Assembly (NCBI RefSeq): GCF_000827885.1
Contig: NZ_JTKH01000008.1
Coordinates: 124,001 to 188,000 of the forward strand
DNA: 64,000 nucleotides
Origin: Vibrio renipiscarius
GTDB lineage: Bacteria; Pseudomonadota; Gammaproteobacteria; Enterobacterales; Vibrionaceae
Direction: 5' to 3'
The notes below the pieces were generated by a model. That model did not search any database. It worked only from the letters and a program-made list of their open reading frames with translations, and was not told where the DNA came from. This document shows, in pieces, positions 9,542 to 17,995 of this stretch. Each line of letters starts with the position of its first letter. Within the stretch, counting starts at the first letter, position 1. The position numbers were made by a program, and so were the translations under genes.

Positions 9542-9718
9542 CATATTGTGACCTTACTGTAAGATCGCTGACAACGGTACCTGTCCACTCACTACAGATT
9601 CAATGTAGTGAGGGTCAGAGCAAGGCGACAAGAGCACTCATCGCCAGAGCATAGTCAACGTTCTGATTGGTATGAGTTAGGACGATCAACGCCGCTATCA
9701 CGCCAAATACGCAGAGTA
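9542..9718 (-). other. Structured 3' region of prfC with a possible micro-ORF
   Basis: Between the prfC stop and its terminator lie about 180 bases. A minus-strand reading frame with a GTG at 9701 and a TGA at 9615-9617 would encode 28 mostly hydrophobic residues (MIAALIVLTHTNQNV...). There is no ribosome-binding site. Just beyond it is a hairpin with arms CTCACTACA/TGTAGTGAG (about 9588-9612). It could be a 3'-derived small RNA, a decayed gene end, or untranslated sequence; I cannot decide. Confidence 0.3.
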
Positions 9719-11308
9719 TTAGTGCTCGCGAGTCGCGCGGAACACCACATCAGGGAAACGCTCTTGCGCTAGATTCAAGTTCACCATAGTTGGTGCGATG
9801 TAGGTCAGGTTATCACCGCCATCAAGCGCTAGGTTCGACTGGTTCTTACGCTGGAAGTCATCCATCTTCTTACCATCGGTACAATCTACCCAACGAGCCG
9901 TCGCGACGTTCACACCTTCGTAAATCGCTTCTACGTTGTATTCAGACTTCAAGCGAGCCACAACAACGTCAAACTGAAGCACACCGACCGCACCAACGAT
10001 AAGATCGTTGTTTTGTACTGGGCGGAATACTTGCACTGCGCCTTCTTCTGAAAGCTGTACTAGGCCTTTTAGTAGCTGTTTTTGCTTCAGTGGATCGCGT
10101 AGACGAATACGACGGAACAATTCTGGTGCGAAGTTAGGAATACCTGAGAACTTCAAGCTTTCACCTTGTGTAAAAGTATCACCAATTTGAATCGTGCCAT
10201 GGTTGTGTAGACCAATGATGTCACCGGCAAATGCCGTTTCGGCACGTGAACGGTCGCCCGCCATAAAGGTTACCGCATCAGAAATACTGATTTGCTTACC
10301 AAGGCGTACGTGGTTCATCTTCATACCTTGGGTGTAAGTACCCGATACGATACGCATGAACGCGATACGGTCGCGGTGCTTTGGATCCATATTTGCTTGG
10401 ATTTTGAAGACGAAACCAGAGAATTTTTCTTCTGTTGCTTCAACATCACGCTCTACCGCTTGGCGAGTTTTTGGCATTGGCGCCCACTCGGTCAAGCCAT
10501 CTAGCATGTGGTCAACACCAAAGTTACCCAGTGCAGTACCGAAGTAAACCGGAGTCAACTCACCAACTAGGAATGACTCAAGGTCAAACTCAGGACATGC
10601 GCCCATAACCAACTCAAGCTCTTCACGCACGCTAGACGCAAGATCTTCACCCACTTGAGCATCTAGCTCTGGGTTATCAAGACCTTTGATGATGCGAACT
10701 TCTTGGATTTCGTGACCATGACCAGATTCATATAGGATCGTTTCATCACGGTGGATGTGGTAAACACCTTTAAACTCTTTACCACAGCCGATTGGCCAAG
10801 TAATTGGTGCACACATCATGCCCAATTCGTTTTCAACTTCGTCCAAAACTTCCATTGGATCACGAACGTCACGGTCAAGTTTGTTCATGAACGTCACGAT
10901 TGGCGTATCACGCAGACGGGTTACTTCCATCAATTTACGCGTACGGTCTTCAACACCTTTCGCGGCATCGATCACCATTAGGCACGAGTCAACTGCCGTT
11001 AATGTACGGTAAGTATCTTCAGAGAAGTCTTCGTGTCCTGGAGTATCCAGTAGGTTGACGAGACAGTCGTTGTATGGGAACTGCATCACAGACGTTGTTA
11101 CCGAGATACCACGTTCTTTTTCCATCTCCATCCAGTCAGATTTCGCGTGCTGGTTAGAGCCACGACCTTTTACTGTACCCGCTTTTTGGATCGCGTTTCC
11201 GAACAACAGAACTTTTTCTGTAATGGTGGTTTTACCCGCATCCGGGTGCGAGATAATAGCGAACGTTCTACGTTTAGAAACTTCGCCAATAAATGGTGTA
11301 TTTGACAT
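9719..11308 (-). CDS. prfC: Peptide chain release factor 3 (RF3 GTPase)
   Basis: RF3 is the translational GTPase that recycles RF1 and RF2 from the ribosome after peptide release. The 529 residues have a full G domain at the N terminus. Its motifs are G1 SHPDAGKTT (about 20-28), switch [10 protein letters not shown]3 [14 protein letters not shown] and G4 NKLDRD. An EF-G-like domain II and the RF3-specific C-terminal domain follow. Length equals that of the E. coli protein. It is transcribed alone, with a palindrome 30 bases upstream of the ATG and a long structured 3' region. Confidence 0.97.
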   Translation of the reverse strand: MSNTPFIGEVSKRRTFAIISHPDAGKTTITEKVLLFGNAIQKAGTVKGRGSNQHAKSDWMEMEKERGISVTTSVMQFPYNDCLVNLLDTPGHEDFSEDTYRTLTAVDSCLMVIDAAKGVEDRTRKLMEVTRLRDTPIVTFMNKLDRDVRDPMEVLDEVENELGMMCAPITWPIGCGKEFKGVYHIHRDETILYESGHGHEIQEVRIIKGLDNPELDAQVGEDLASSVREELELVMGACPEFDLESFLVGELTPVYFGTALGNFGVDHMLDGLTEWAPMPKTRQAVERDVEATEEKFSGFVFKIQANMDPKHRDRIAFMRIVSGTYTQGMKMNHVRLGKQISISDAVTFMAGDRSRAETAFAGDIIGLHNHGTIQIGDTFTQGESLKFSGIPNFAPELFRRIRLRDPLKQKQLLKGLVQLSEEGAVQVFRPVQNNDLIVGAVGVLQFDVVVARLKSEYNVEAIYEGVNVATARWVDCTDGKKMDDFQRKNQSNLALDGGDNLTYIAPTMVNLNLAQERFPDVVFRATREH

Positions 11309-11337
11309 GAAACTGGTCTTCTTTTCTGTCTGGATGC

Positions 11338-11356
11338 TTGTTTAAACGTTAAACAA
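11338..11356. promoter_or_regulatory. Perfect inverted repeat upstream of prfC
   Basis: Arms TTGTTTAA and TTAAACAA are separated by ACG, about 30 bases before the prfC start. The 8-3-8 symmetry looks like a dimeric regulator site. No regulator is known to me for this sequence, and A+T-rich palindromes also arise by chance. Confidence 0.35.
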
Positions 11357-11478
11357 ACCGATTCGATTCAATTTTGCGCGCTATTCTCGCTTATATTGCT
11401 TTTATACTCAAGCAACCACAAGATGCGCGATAGATGTACGCTAGTTTATGCCTAGCGCTAACGCATGATTAAGCGTCA

Positions 11479-11928
11479 TTAAAAGAGAAATAAGTAACTC
11501 ATAATAATGGCGTCTTCTTTACCCTTATCCGTTGGGTAGTAATTTCGGCGACGATCAAGCTCGTTAAACCCTGCCGCTTCATAAAGCGCAAAAGCACGTT
11601 GATTACTCTCGCGAACTTCCAGCCATGCACTTTCTGCTTTGGCCTGCTCACACACGTCAAGGAAGTGCTCAGTCAGCGCCTTACCATATCCCTTACCTTG
11701 CTCGGCGGGATCAACCGCGATATTCAGCAAGGTGACTTCACCGACAATGTTTTGCGCGTAAAAGTAACCCACCACTTTTTGGTTAACGACCAAGACATGG
11801 TGGTTTGCACCACGGCTATTTAAGTCGCGAATCATCGATTCAGCCCAAGGGTGGCTATGAGCCGTTTGCTCAATCGCCCAAACATGGTCGAGATGCTCAA
11901 GGGCAAGAGGATAGAATTGTAATGTCAT
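11479..11928 (-). CDS. rimI: Ribosomal protein S18 N-alpha-acetyltransferase RimI
   Basis: RimI acetylates the N-terminal alanine of ribosomal protein S18. The product from ATG 11928 is 149 residues with a GNAT fold. The acetyl-CoA loop is the Q/RxxGxG/A-type motif EQGKGYGKALTEHFL, preceded by the strand LLNIAVDP. The RimI-typical ending ESNQRAFALYEAAGFNELDRRRNYYP is present. I chose 11928 because it gives the family start MTLQFYPL; an in-frame upstream ATG at 11961 would lie inside holD. The gene follows holD by eight bases, the conserved holD-rimI pair. Confidence 0.93.
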   Translation of the reverse strand: MTLQFYPLALEHLDHVWAIEQTAHSHPWAESMIRDLNSRGANHHVLVVNQKVVGYFYAQNIVGEVTLLNIAVDPAEQGKGYGKALTEHFLDVCEQAKAESAWLEVRESNQRAFALYEAAGFNELDRRRNYYPTDKGKEDAIIMSYLFLF

Positions 11929-11936
11929 AAGGCTCG

Positions 11937-12332
11937 TTAATATGAACAGATTTGTTGCCACAGCGCTTTACGCTGTTGATTATTGCCATCGATATCGCTA
12001 AGCAATGGCGTGCAAAGTGCTTTACCACCCAAGTGTTCTGTACGTTCGCAGCCTGCAAACCACACCCATTCCATGGATTGTTCAGTTAACTGAGTCGCCT
12101 GTTCTGGGTAGATATGGCGTGCTTGGTCTAAAGAAATATTGATGCTTTTTAAAACTCGCTCAAACAGTAGCGCTAACTCGCCACTTGGGCATACAGGCGA
12201 AACCAACAGCAGCTTACACCCGGCTGGCAATTCCAGCGCTGGCGCTTGGTAACCGGCCAAACGTTCAGGATGACTGAGTTGATAACAATCAACGCCCATC
12301 TGTGTTAGGTAAGCAACATGATCAGTTTGCAT
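11937..12332 (-). CDS. holD: DNA polymerase III psi subunit
   Basis: HolD (psi) joins chi to the clamp loader of DNA polymerase III. The product is 131 residues, close to the E. coli 137. It starts with a segment similar to the psi peptide that binds the gamma/tau complex (YLTQMGVDCYQLSHPERL) and includes LLLVSPVCP. HolD diverges fast, so the call leans on this N-terminal pattern, the size, and its place directly upstream of rimI, as in enterobacteria. Confidence 0.88.
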   Translation of the reverse strand: MQTDHVAYLTQMGVDCYQLSHPERLAGYQAPALELPAGCKLLLVSPVCPSGELALLFERVLKSINISLDQARHIYPEQATQLTEQSMEWVWFAGCERTEHLGGKALCTPLLSDIDGNNQQRKALWQQICSY

Positions 12333-12385
12333 GAATAGTAGTCTCTAAATTTCGTGCCGGCATATTAGCACAGATCGACGGACAA

Positions 12386-12411
12386 CAAAAAAGGGGCGAA
12401 CGCCCCTTTTC
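12386..12411 (-). terminator. Terminator of ubiT-yhbS
   Basis: On the minus strand AAAAGGGGCG pairs with CGCCCCTTTT and runs into TTTTTTG, about 20 bases after the yhbS stop. Confidence 0.9.
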
Positions 12412-12429
12412 ACTGCAAACATTGGCGAA

Positions 12430-12933
12430 TTATAGCTGCGAAAATTCTTCGCTGTATTCGATCAAACCGCGGCGGCCTGCCAATTCACCTTCAGCAATCG
12501 CAAGCACTTGAAATGCCCCTTCCGGCACACCCCATTGGCAATGCATATGATGCTTTTCAGCCGCTTCAAAACCAAAGCGCTGGTAGTAATTTGGATCGCC
12601 CAGTACAACACAAGCAGGGTAGCCAAACTCATACAATGACTCGATACCTTCACGGATCATCGTCGCTGCAATACCTTGCTTACGGTAATCTTCGCGTACC
12701 GAAACCGGAGCCAGTCCTTGCCAATTCAAATCTTCGCCCGCCACACTGACTGGCGTAAACATCGCATGTCCCACCACTTCACCGTCGTCGTTACATGCAA
12801 CAAGTGACAGCGTTAATTTGCTGTTCTCTCTTAGTGTCATCACTAAGTTTGCTTCCGCTTCCGTCTCAAAGGTTGTTTTAAGTAAGCGGTCAATGGCCAG
12901 AATATCCGCTGGCGCTTCAGTTCGTATAAGCAT
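12430..12933 (-). CDS. yhbS: GNAT family N-acetyltransferase YhbS
   Basis: This is a 167-residue acetyltransferase of the YhbS type, the same length as the E. coli protein. The beta4 strand GLAPVSVRE leads into the acetyl-CoA motif YRKQGIAATMIREGI (about 83-97), followed by VVLGDPNYYQRFGFE, characteristic of this branch. Its substrate is unknown to me. It overlaps the 3' end of ubiT by 17 bases on the same strand, mirroring the yhbT-yhbS pair of enterobacteria, so the two are co-transcribed and translationally coupled. Confidence 0.88.
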   Translation of the reverse strand: MLIRTEAPADILAIDRLLKTTFETEAEANLVMTLRENSKLTLSLVACNDDGEVVGHAMFTPVSVAGEDLNWQGLAPVSVREDYRKQGIAATMIREGIESLYEFGYPACVVLGDPNYYQRFGFEAAEKHHMHCQWGVPEGAFQVLAIAEGELAGRRGLIEYSEEFSQL

Positions 12934-13444
12934 TCGCTACCTCATTTTGTACGATTGGCGATTGTACGCCTTTATGCACAAAATCAGCTAACTGATTAAG
13001 TAAAATCTGTAACGGTTTTGGCAAAAGTTCCAGATCAACGCTGTCCATCAAGTTCTTCACTTCCAAACCGAGTTCAGTATCGCCTTCGATCGACAAACGA
13101 CGTTGGAAAAACAACGTGTCTGGATCTTCTTTACGGCCAGCAATTAAAATCAAATCATTCAAATTTCCCGCAAAAGAAACGTCTTCTTGCATCGCGGTAT
13201 CAGCAACGACGAGCTTTTCATCTTCGTAGCTTATATACCAATGCAGGCGCATATCTTTCACTTCAATTTTCAACCACTTACCCTCTAGGAATTCGAAGTC
13301 ACCATCTTCCAATGCTTCTTTGAATGCCATTTTCAAGCCATCTAACAAGGCTTTTTTTTGAACAGATTGTGGTAATAAGTGGACTGGAGATCGCAAAATT
13401 GATGCTGCATTTTGAACTAATTGAGTGCGAATCTTGTTAATCAC
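12917..13444 (-). CDS. ubiT: UbiT (YhbT), SCP2-domain lipid carrier for O2-independent ubiquinone synthesis
   Basis: UbiT is an SCP2-domain protein thought to bind ubiquinone intermediates in the O2-independent pathway that also needs UbiU and UbiV. The product is 175 residues, one longer than E. coli YhbT. The SCP2 fold covers roughly 35-145, with hydrophobic strands such as EGKWLKIEVKDMRLHWYISYED and DVSFAGNLNDLILIAGRKEDPD. The partner genes ubiU and ubiV start 2.4 kb away on the other strand, with rocS in between. A near-consensus FNR box lies upstream, fitting anaerobic induction known for the E. coli genes. Confidence 0.9.
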   Translation of the reverse strand: MINKIRTQLVQNAASILRSPVHLLPQSVQKKALLDGLKMAFKEALEDGDFEFLEGKWLKIEVKDMRLHWYISYEDEKLVVADTAMQEDVSFAGNLNDLILIAGRKEDPDTLFFQRRLSIEGDTELGLEVKNLMDSVDLELLPKPLQILLNQLADFVHKGVQSPIVQNEVANAYTN

Positions 13445-13577
13445 GCGGGTTATCCGTTACTTTGTAGGTAGATGTATTTATGATAATGGATGGATCACTT
13501 TCGATACCTGTTATGCATCAAAAAAATGACTAAACAGTTACAACTCTTTAATCTCGTCAATAAGCGGATTATAGTGC

Positions 13578-13591
13578 GTGATCAGCATCAA
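13578..13591. promoter_or_regulatory. FNR-like box in the ubiT/rocS divergent region
   Basis: GTGAT-CAGC-ATCAA matches nine of ten defined positions of the FNR consensus TTGAT-N4-ATCAA. It lies 134 bases upstream of ubiT and 50 upstream of rocS, so it could act on either. A weak AGATTA -10 candidate for ubiT sits at a plausible class II distance. Confidence 0.4.
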
Positions 13592-13640
13592 AAGCGCATA
13601 ATCGTCAATTAACTCTCTTTGGAGACTTGGTACCCCCTGA

Positions 13641-15683
13641 ATGCCATCGCCACAATTTAAGCATCTATTCTCACAAATTACAGCCAAAGGACCTTTCTTT
13701 TCGGCAGTATTAGACGATCAACATCATTATGTGGCGGTGAATGAGCGCTATTGCGAAATTTCTGGATTGTCGCAAGACGAATTGGTTGGTCGACATGACC
13801 AAGAAATCCTTGGCGAGCAGTTTTACCGTCAGCTCAAAGGCTATTACCAGAGCGCTTTTCTTGGCGAATCTATCGAAGCTGAAATCACGCTTGATGATGT
13901 CGACCTTGAAACCAGTTTACTCTGTTCTGTCGCCCCCATTTGGCTTAATGGTCAAGTGCAATGCATCGTGTTCCACGCTATCGACACATCAGAAAAACAG
14001 CTCCTAATTCGCTCATTGGAAGAGTCTGAAAGTAAATTTTCCGCACTCACTCAATTGCAGTCGGAAGGACTTTTGGTTGTTGAGAATGACTGCATACTTT
14101 CGGCAAACCCCGCCGCCGTGCGGTTACTTGGCTTTGAATCAAGCCATGATTTGCTAGGCGAAGATATCTCCCGTTTATTTATTGATGAAAACAGCAAAAC
14201 GGTTTTTAACAATAAAATCAGCATTCTGTTAAACGAATCACCCATCACGTGTTTAACCGGTCCTCGTTGTGGCCTAGAGCGAAAAGTACAGCTCAAGGCA
14301 ACTCATGCCATGGTCATGGGCGATGAGTCTCAATTAATTCTGATCCAAGATGCGGATAAAAGCCCAAAAATATTCACTGACACGCACAGTGGTGAAGCGG
14401 CCCATCTTGATTCTTTAACCGGCATCAATAACCGTTTTGGTTTTACCAAGCGACTCGACCAATTAATCAAGAATGATACGCCGCTGATCATGCTCTACCT
14501 CGACATTGATAATTTCAAAAATATCAATGACTCACTCGGTCATCACATTGGGGACAAAGTGATTAAAGAGGTATCAACTCGTCTAAAGCGTTTATTGCCA
14601 AAACAAGCGGTTCTGGGCCATTTAGGCGGTGATGAGTTTGGTCTGATTTTACCGAATCCAGACAATGATCAAATGGCAGAAATTCTCTCTGAGCGTATCA
14701 TTTCCACGATTAACCAACCGTTTGATTTACACCATTTTAGTAAACGCCTAGCCTGCTCTATTGGCAGTGTCGCTTACCCTGGCGATGGCCATGATGCGCG
14801 CATTTTGTTGCAAAATGCGGATACAGCCATGTATGAGGCAAAAGAGCGTGGGCGAAATCGCCTGATCAAGTTTAATGATCAAATGAATAAAGAAGCGCGC
14901 ATGCGCTTATGGCTCGAAATTGAACTGCAAAAAGCGTTACAGCAAAATGGCTTAGAAGTGTGGTATCAACCCAAGGTCAATGCTCGCGATTTTAGTATCA
15001 ATGGCGCCGAGGCTTTGGTGCGTTGGAAGCACCCCGTTGAAGGCTATATCAGCCCGGGCGCTTTTATTCCGGTAGCGGAAAAAGCAGGCCTGATCGAAAA
15101 CCTAGGCCGCGTGGTGATGCGAGAAGTCTTCACGACGGTAAAACGTTGGAAAATGCAGGGTATTCTTCCTGGTCGAGTGGCCATCAATCTCTCTCCAGAG
15201 CAATTCGTGAACCCCAAGCTGATCGATTACATGGAAAATCTATTGCATTCAATCGACCTTGACCCGAGCTGCATTACCTTTGAATTGACCGAAAGTGCGG
15301 TGATGAGCGACAGTGAACACACGCTGCAAATGCTCAACGCAATCAAAAAACTGGGCTTTGCTTTGTCGATTGATGACTTTGGGACGGGTTACTCGTCATT
15401 GGCCTACCTCGCACGTTTCCCACTTGATGAGTTAAAGATCGATCGTGCTTTTATCACTGAACTTGATACCCTGCCAAAGCAAGTGACTGTCATCGAAAAC
15501 ATCATCAACCTAGGTAAATCATTAAACCTCACCGTTGTCGCCGAAGGGGTTGAAACACAACAGCAAGCAACTCTGTTGTCCAATCTCAATTGCAACTCAA
15601 TCCAAGGCTTCCACTTCTACCGTCCGCAACCGAAACAAGAAGTCGAAGAATTGTTCATGCAAAATCGCCGTCATAAGAATTAA
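13641..15683 (+). CDS. rocS: RocS-like PAS-PAS-GGDEF-EAL c-di-GMP enzyme
   Basis: This 680-residue cytoplasmic protein has two PAS-type sensor regions (about 5-120 and 130-240), a diguanylate cyclase domain with an intact GGDEF at 329-333, and an EAL phosphodiesterase domain. EAL catalytic elements are all visible: EAL (457-459), NLSPEQF, FELTES, DDFGTGYSS (578-586), KIDRAF, VVAEGVET and a terminal QGFHFYRP. The RxxD inhibitory site before GGDEF is absent and the usual Arg before it is His327. A phosphodiesterase is therefore well supported, while cyclase activity is uncertain. Position between ubiT and ubiU and the architecture match V. cholerae RocS. The only GGAG-type ribosome site is 16 bases before the ATG, but an in-frame stop directly upstream excludes an earlier start. 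Confidence 0.82.
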   Translation: MPSPQFKHLFSQITAKGPFFSAVLDDQHHYVAVNERYCEISGLSQDELVGRHDQEILGEQFYRQLKGYYQSAFLGESIEAEITLDDVDLETSLLCSVAPIWLNGQVQCIVFHAIDTSEKQLLIRSLEESESKFSALTQLQSEGLLVVENDCILSANPAAVRLLGFESSHDLLGEDISRLFIDENSKTVFNNKISILLNESPITCLTGPRCGLERKVQLKATHAMVMGDESQLILIQDADKSPKIFTDTHSGEAAHLDSLTGINNRFGFTKRLDQLIKNDTPLIMLYLDIDNFKNINDSLGHHIGDKVIKEVSTRLKRLLPKQAVLGHLGGDEFGLILPNPDNDQMAEILSERIISTINQPFDLHHFSKRLACSIGSVAYPGDGHDARILLQNADTAMYEAKERGRNRLIKFNDQMNKEARMRLWLEIELQKALQQNGLEVWYQPKVNARDFSINGAEALVRWKHPVEGYISPGAFIPVAEKAGLIENLGRVVMREVFTTVKRWKMQGILPGRVAINLSPEQFVNPKLIDYMENLLHSIDLDPSCITFELTESAVMSDSEHTLQMLNAIKKLGFALSIDDFGTGYSSLAYLARFPLDELKIDRAFITELDTLPKQVTVIENIINLGKSLNLTVVAEGVETQQQATLLSNLNCNSIQGFHFYRPQPKQEVEELFMQNRRHKN

Positions 15684-15827
15684 TCCACAGACAAAACAAC
15701 CAAAATCACTCCCTCCTTGGGGGTAATTCTTCAGTTAACTCACTCAAACCTGCCTTACATCAAAATTGCCGTTCATAATTCTTCATAAAATGGGCGGTTA
15801 TAATGAATGTAATAGGTTTGTTGATCA

Positions 15828-16841
15828 ATGGAACTCCTATGCCCTGCAGGCAACTTGCCTGCCTTAAAAACAGCCATCGACTGCGGCGCAGATGCGGTTT
15901 ACATTGGCTTTAAAGACGACACAAATGCCCGTCATTTTGCCGGTCTGAACTTTAACGGCAAAAAGCTCGAAAAAGCCGTGCAGTATGTGCACGACCACAA
16001 CAAAAAAATTCACGTAGCGCTGAATACCTTCGCTCATCCTGATGGCTTTGACCGCTGGACGAACGCTGTCGATTGCGCTGCCGATGTGGGTGTGGACGCG
16101 CTGATTGTGGCGGATATTGCCGTGCTGGAATACGCCGCACGCAAATACCCCCATCTTGAGCTGCACCTCTCTGTGCAAGCATCAGCCACCAATATCGCGG
16201 CGATTGATTTCTACAAGAACAATTTCAACGTTAAACGTGTGGTGCTGCCGCGTGTATTGTCGATTCATCAAGTCAAGCAACTGTCACGCAACATCACCAG
16301 CGATGTGGAATTGGAAGTGTTTGCTTTTGGTAGCCTGTGCATCATGTCGGAAGGACGCTGTTACCTTTCCTCTTACATGACCGGCGAATCACCAAACACT
16401 GTCGGCGCTTGTTCTCCAGCGAAATACGTTCGTTGGCAAGAAACCGAGCAAGGCCTTGAATCTCGCCTAAACAACATTTTGATCGATCGTTACAGTGTGG
16501 GCGAAAACGCTGGCTATCCAACATTGTGTAAAGGCCGCTTCACTGCTGATATCGACGGCGAATCGAAGCTGTACCATGCACTGGAAGAACCAACCAGTCT
16601 AAACACTCTGTCCATGCTGCCTGAACTGTTTGCCGCGAATGTCGCATCGGTCAAAATCGAAGGCCGCCAACGCAGCCCAGCTTATGTCGAGCAAGTGACG
16701 CGTACATGGCGCGCAGCGATCGATCGTTACCTCGCGAATCCAGAAGCTTACCGTGTTGAAGCCGCTTGGGATGCAGCGCTAGCAAATGTCTCTGAAGGGA
16801 CACAAACCACGCTGGGTGCTTACCATCGTAAATGGCAATAA
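15828..16841 (+). CDS. ubiU: UbiU, U32 peptidase-like 4Fe-4S protein of O2-independent ubiquinone synthesis
   Basis: UbiU pairs with UbiV to perform the hydroxylations of ubiquinone synthesis without O2. The 337 residues form a U32 domain. Cys171, Cys178, Cys195 and Cys234 correspond, shifted by two, to the four cluster-binding cysteines of E. coli UbiU (169, 176, 193, 232). The signature ELEVFAFGSLCIMSEGRCYL surrounds the first two. A TATAAT hexamer at 15798-15803 lies about 25 bases before the ATG. ubiV follows by 18 bases, so they form an operon ending at the terminator near 17760. Confidence 0.95.
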   Translation: MELLCPAGNLPALKTAIDCGADAVYIGFKDDTNARHFAGLNFNGKKLEKAVQYVHDHNKKIHVALNTFAHPDGFDRWTNAVDCAADVGVDALIVADIAVLEYAARKYPHLELHLSVQASATNIAAIDFYKNNFNVKRVVLPRVLSIHQVKQLSRNITSDVELEVFAFGSLCIMSEGRCYLSSYMTGESPNTVGACSPAKYVRWQETEQGLESRLNNILIDRYSVGENAGYPTLCKGRFTADIDGESKLYHALEEPTSLNTLSMLPELFAANVASVKIEGRQRSPAYVEQVTRTWRAAIDRYLANPEAYRVEAAWDAALANVSEGTQTTLGAYHRKWQ

Positions 16842-16859
16842 CGGGATAGGAATAGAATA

Positions 16860-17735
16860 ATGAAATATGCACTTGGTCCACTCCTCTATTTTTGGCCAAA
16901 ACAAGACGTTGAAAGTTTCTATCAGCAAGCCACGCAAAGCTCAGCGGATATCGTCTACCTAGGCGAAAGCGTCTGCTCTAAACGCCGTGAAATGAAACCC
17001 GCTCATTGGTTTGATATTGCCAAAGAGATTGCGGGCTCAGGTAAGCAAGTGGTGCTTTCCACGATGGCGCTGCTTGAAGCACCAAGCGAAGTTAGCATCA
17101 TGAAGAAATACATCGATAACGGTGATTTTGCGATTGAAGCGAACGATGTGTCAGGTATCCAGCTGGCATACGAAAGCAAGGTGCCGTTTGTGGTCGGCCC
17201 CGCAGTGAACACCTATAACGCACATACTCTGAATCTTTTTCTCAAGCAGGGTATGACGCGCTGGTGTATGCCTGTCGAGCTTTCTCGTGAATGGCTAAGT
17301 AATGTATTGATTCAATGTGATCAATTGGGCATTCGCAACCAGTTTGAAGTGGAAGTGTTTAGCCACGGCTACTTACCTTTGGCCTACTCTGCGCGCTGCT
17401 TTACCGCACGAGCAGAAAACAAAGCCAAAGATGATTGCGAAACCTGCTGCATTAAATACCCAACCGGTATTCAAGTGCGCAGCCAAGAAGGCCAAGAAGT
17501 CTTTAATCTGAACGGTATTCAAACCCAATCTGGTTACTGCTACAACTTGATCAATGACCAATCAAGCATGCAAGGCTTGGTGGATGTGGTGCGTTTAAGC
17601 CCGTTGGGCCTAGACACCTTCAGCGAGCTTGATCGATTCCGCGCGAATCTCCATGGCGAGCATCCTGTGAAGATTGAAGATCGCCAATGTAATGGTTACT
17701 GGCATCGCTTAGCGGGCTTAGAAATTAAAGCCTAG
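16860..17735 (+). CDS. ubiV: UbiV, U32 partner of UbiU
   Basis: UbiV is the second subunit of the UbiU-UbiV complex. The 291 residues (E. coli 292) retain Cys39 in GESVCSKRREM and the cluster CFTARAENKAKDDCETCC, giving Cys180, Cys193, Cys196 and Cys197. Cys39, 180, 193 and 197 are the residues that ligate the 4Fe-4S cluster in the E. coli protein. It is translated 18 bases after ubiU with a short AGGAAT-type ribosome site. No irregularity is seen. Confidence 0.95.
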   Translation: MKYALGPLLYFWPKQDVESFYQQATQSSADIVYLGESVCSKRREMKPAHWFDIAKEIAGSGKQVVLSTMALLEAPSEVSIMKKYIDNGDFAIEANDVSGIQLAYESKVPFVVGPAVNTYNAHTLNLFLKQGMTRWCMPVELSREWLSNVLIQCDQLGIRNQFEVEVFSHGYLPLAYSARCFTARAENKAKDDCETCCIKYPTGIQVRSQEGQEVFNLNGIQTQSGYCYNLINDQSSMQGLVDVVRLSPLGLDTFSELDRFRANLHGEHPVKIEDRQCNGYWHRLAGLEIKA

Positions 17736-17757
17736 TCTTATTCGGTCGCAAACACTT

Positions 17758-17789
17758 AAGCCAACCTTATCTCGGTTGGCTTTTTTTAT
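17758..17789 (+). terminator. ubiUV terminator
   Basis: AGCCAACC pairs with GGTTGGCT around a 7-base loop and is followed by seven T residues, 23 bases after ubiV. Confidence 0.92.
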
Positions 17790-17995
17790 GGTGACCGCGA
17801 ATCCACAATGAGTCTTTTTATTTTGATTGCCATTAGCATTGTCCTTCGCGGAGTTACCCCTTATCGACCAACACATTTGGAAACTATATAGAAACCAAAG
17901 CAAACGATTGCTTTTTATTGTGATGTTACTCACTAATTTATAAGGCTAGCTTATCTATATTCTGCGGCATCCATTTGCTGCTTTTGGTTCTTATA

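Noticed and set aside
15759-15827. FNR or CRP site for ubiU
   Set aside because: Only isolated ATCAA and TTGATCAA sequences are present, without correct N4 spacing, so I did not call an FNR box for ubiUV.
17718-17933. 71-codon minus-strand frame downstream of ubiV
   Set aside because: It overlaps the ubiV end and the ubiUV terminator, has no ribosome site, and its sequence looks non-coding.
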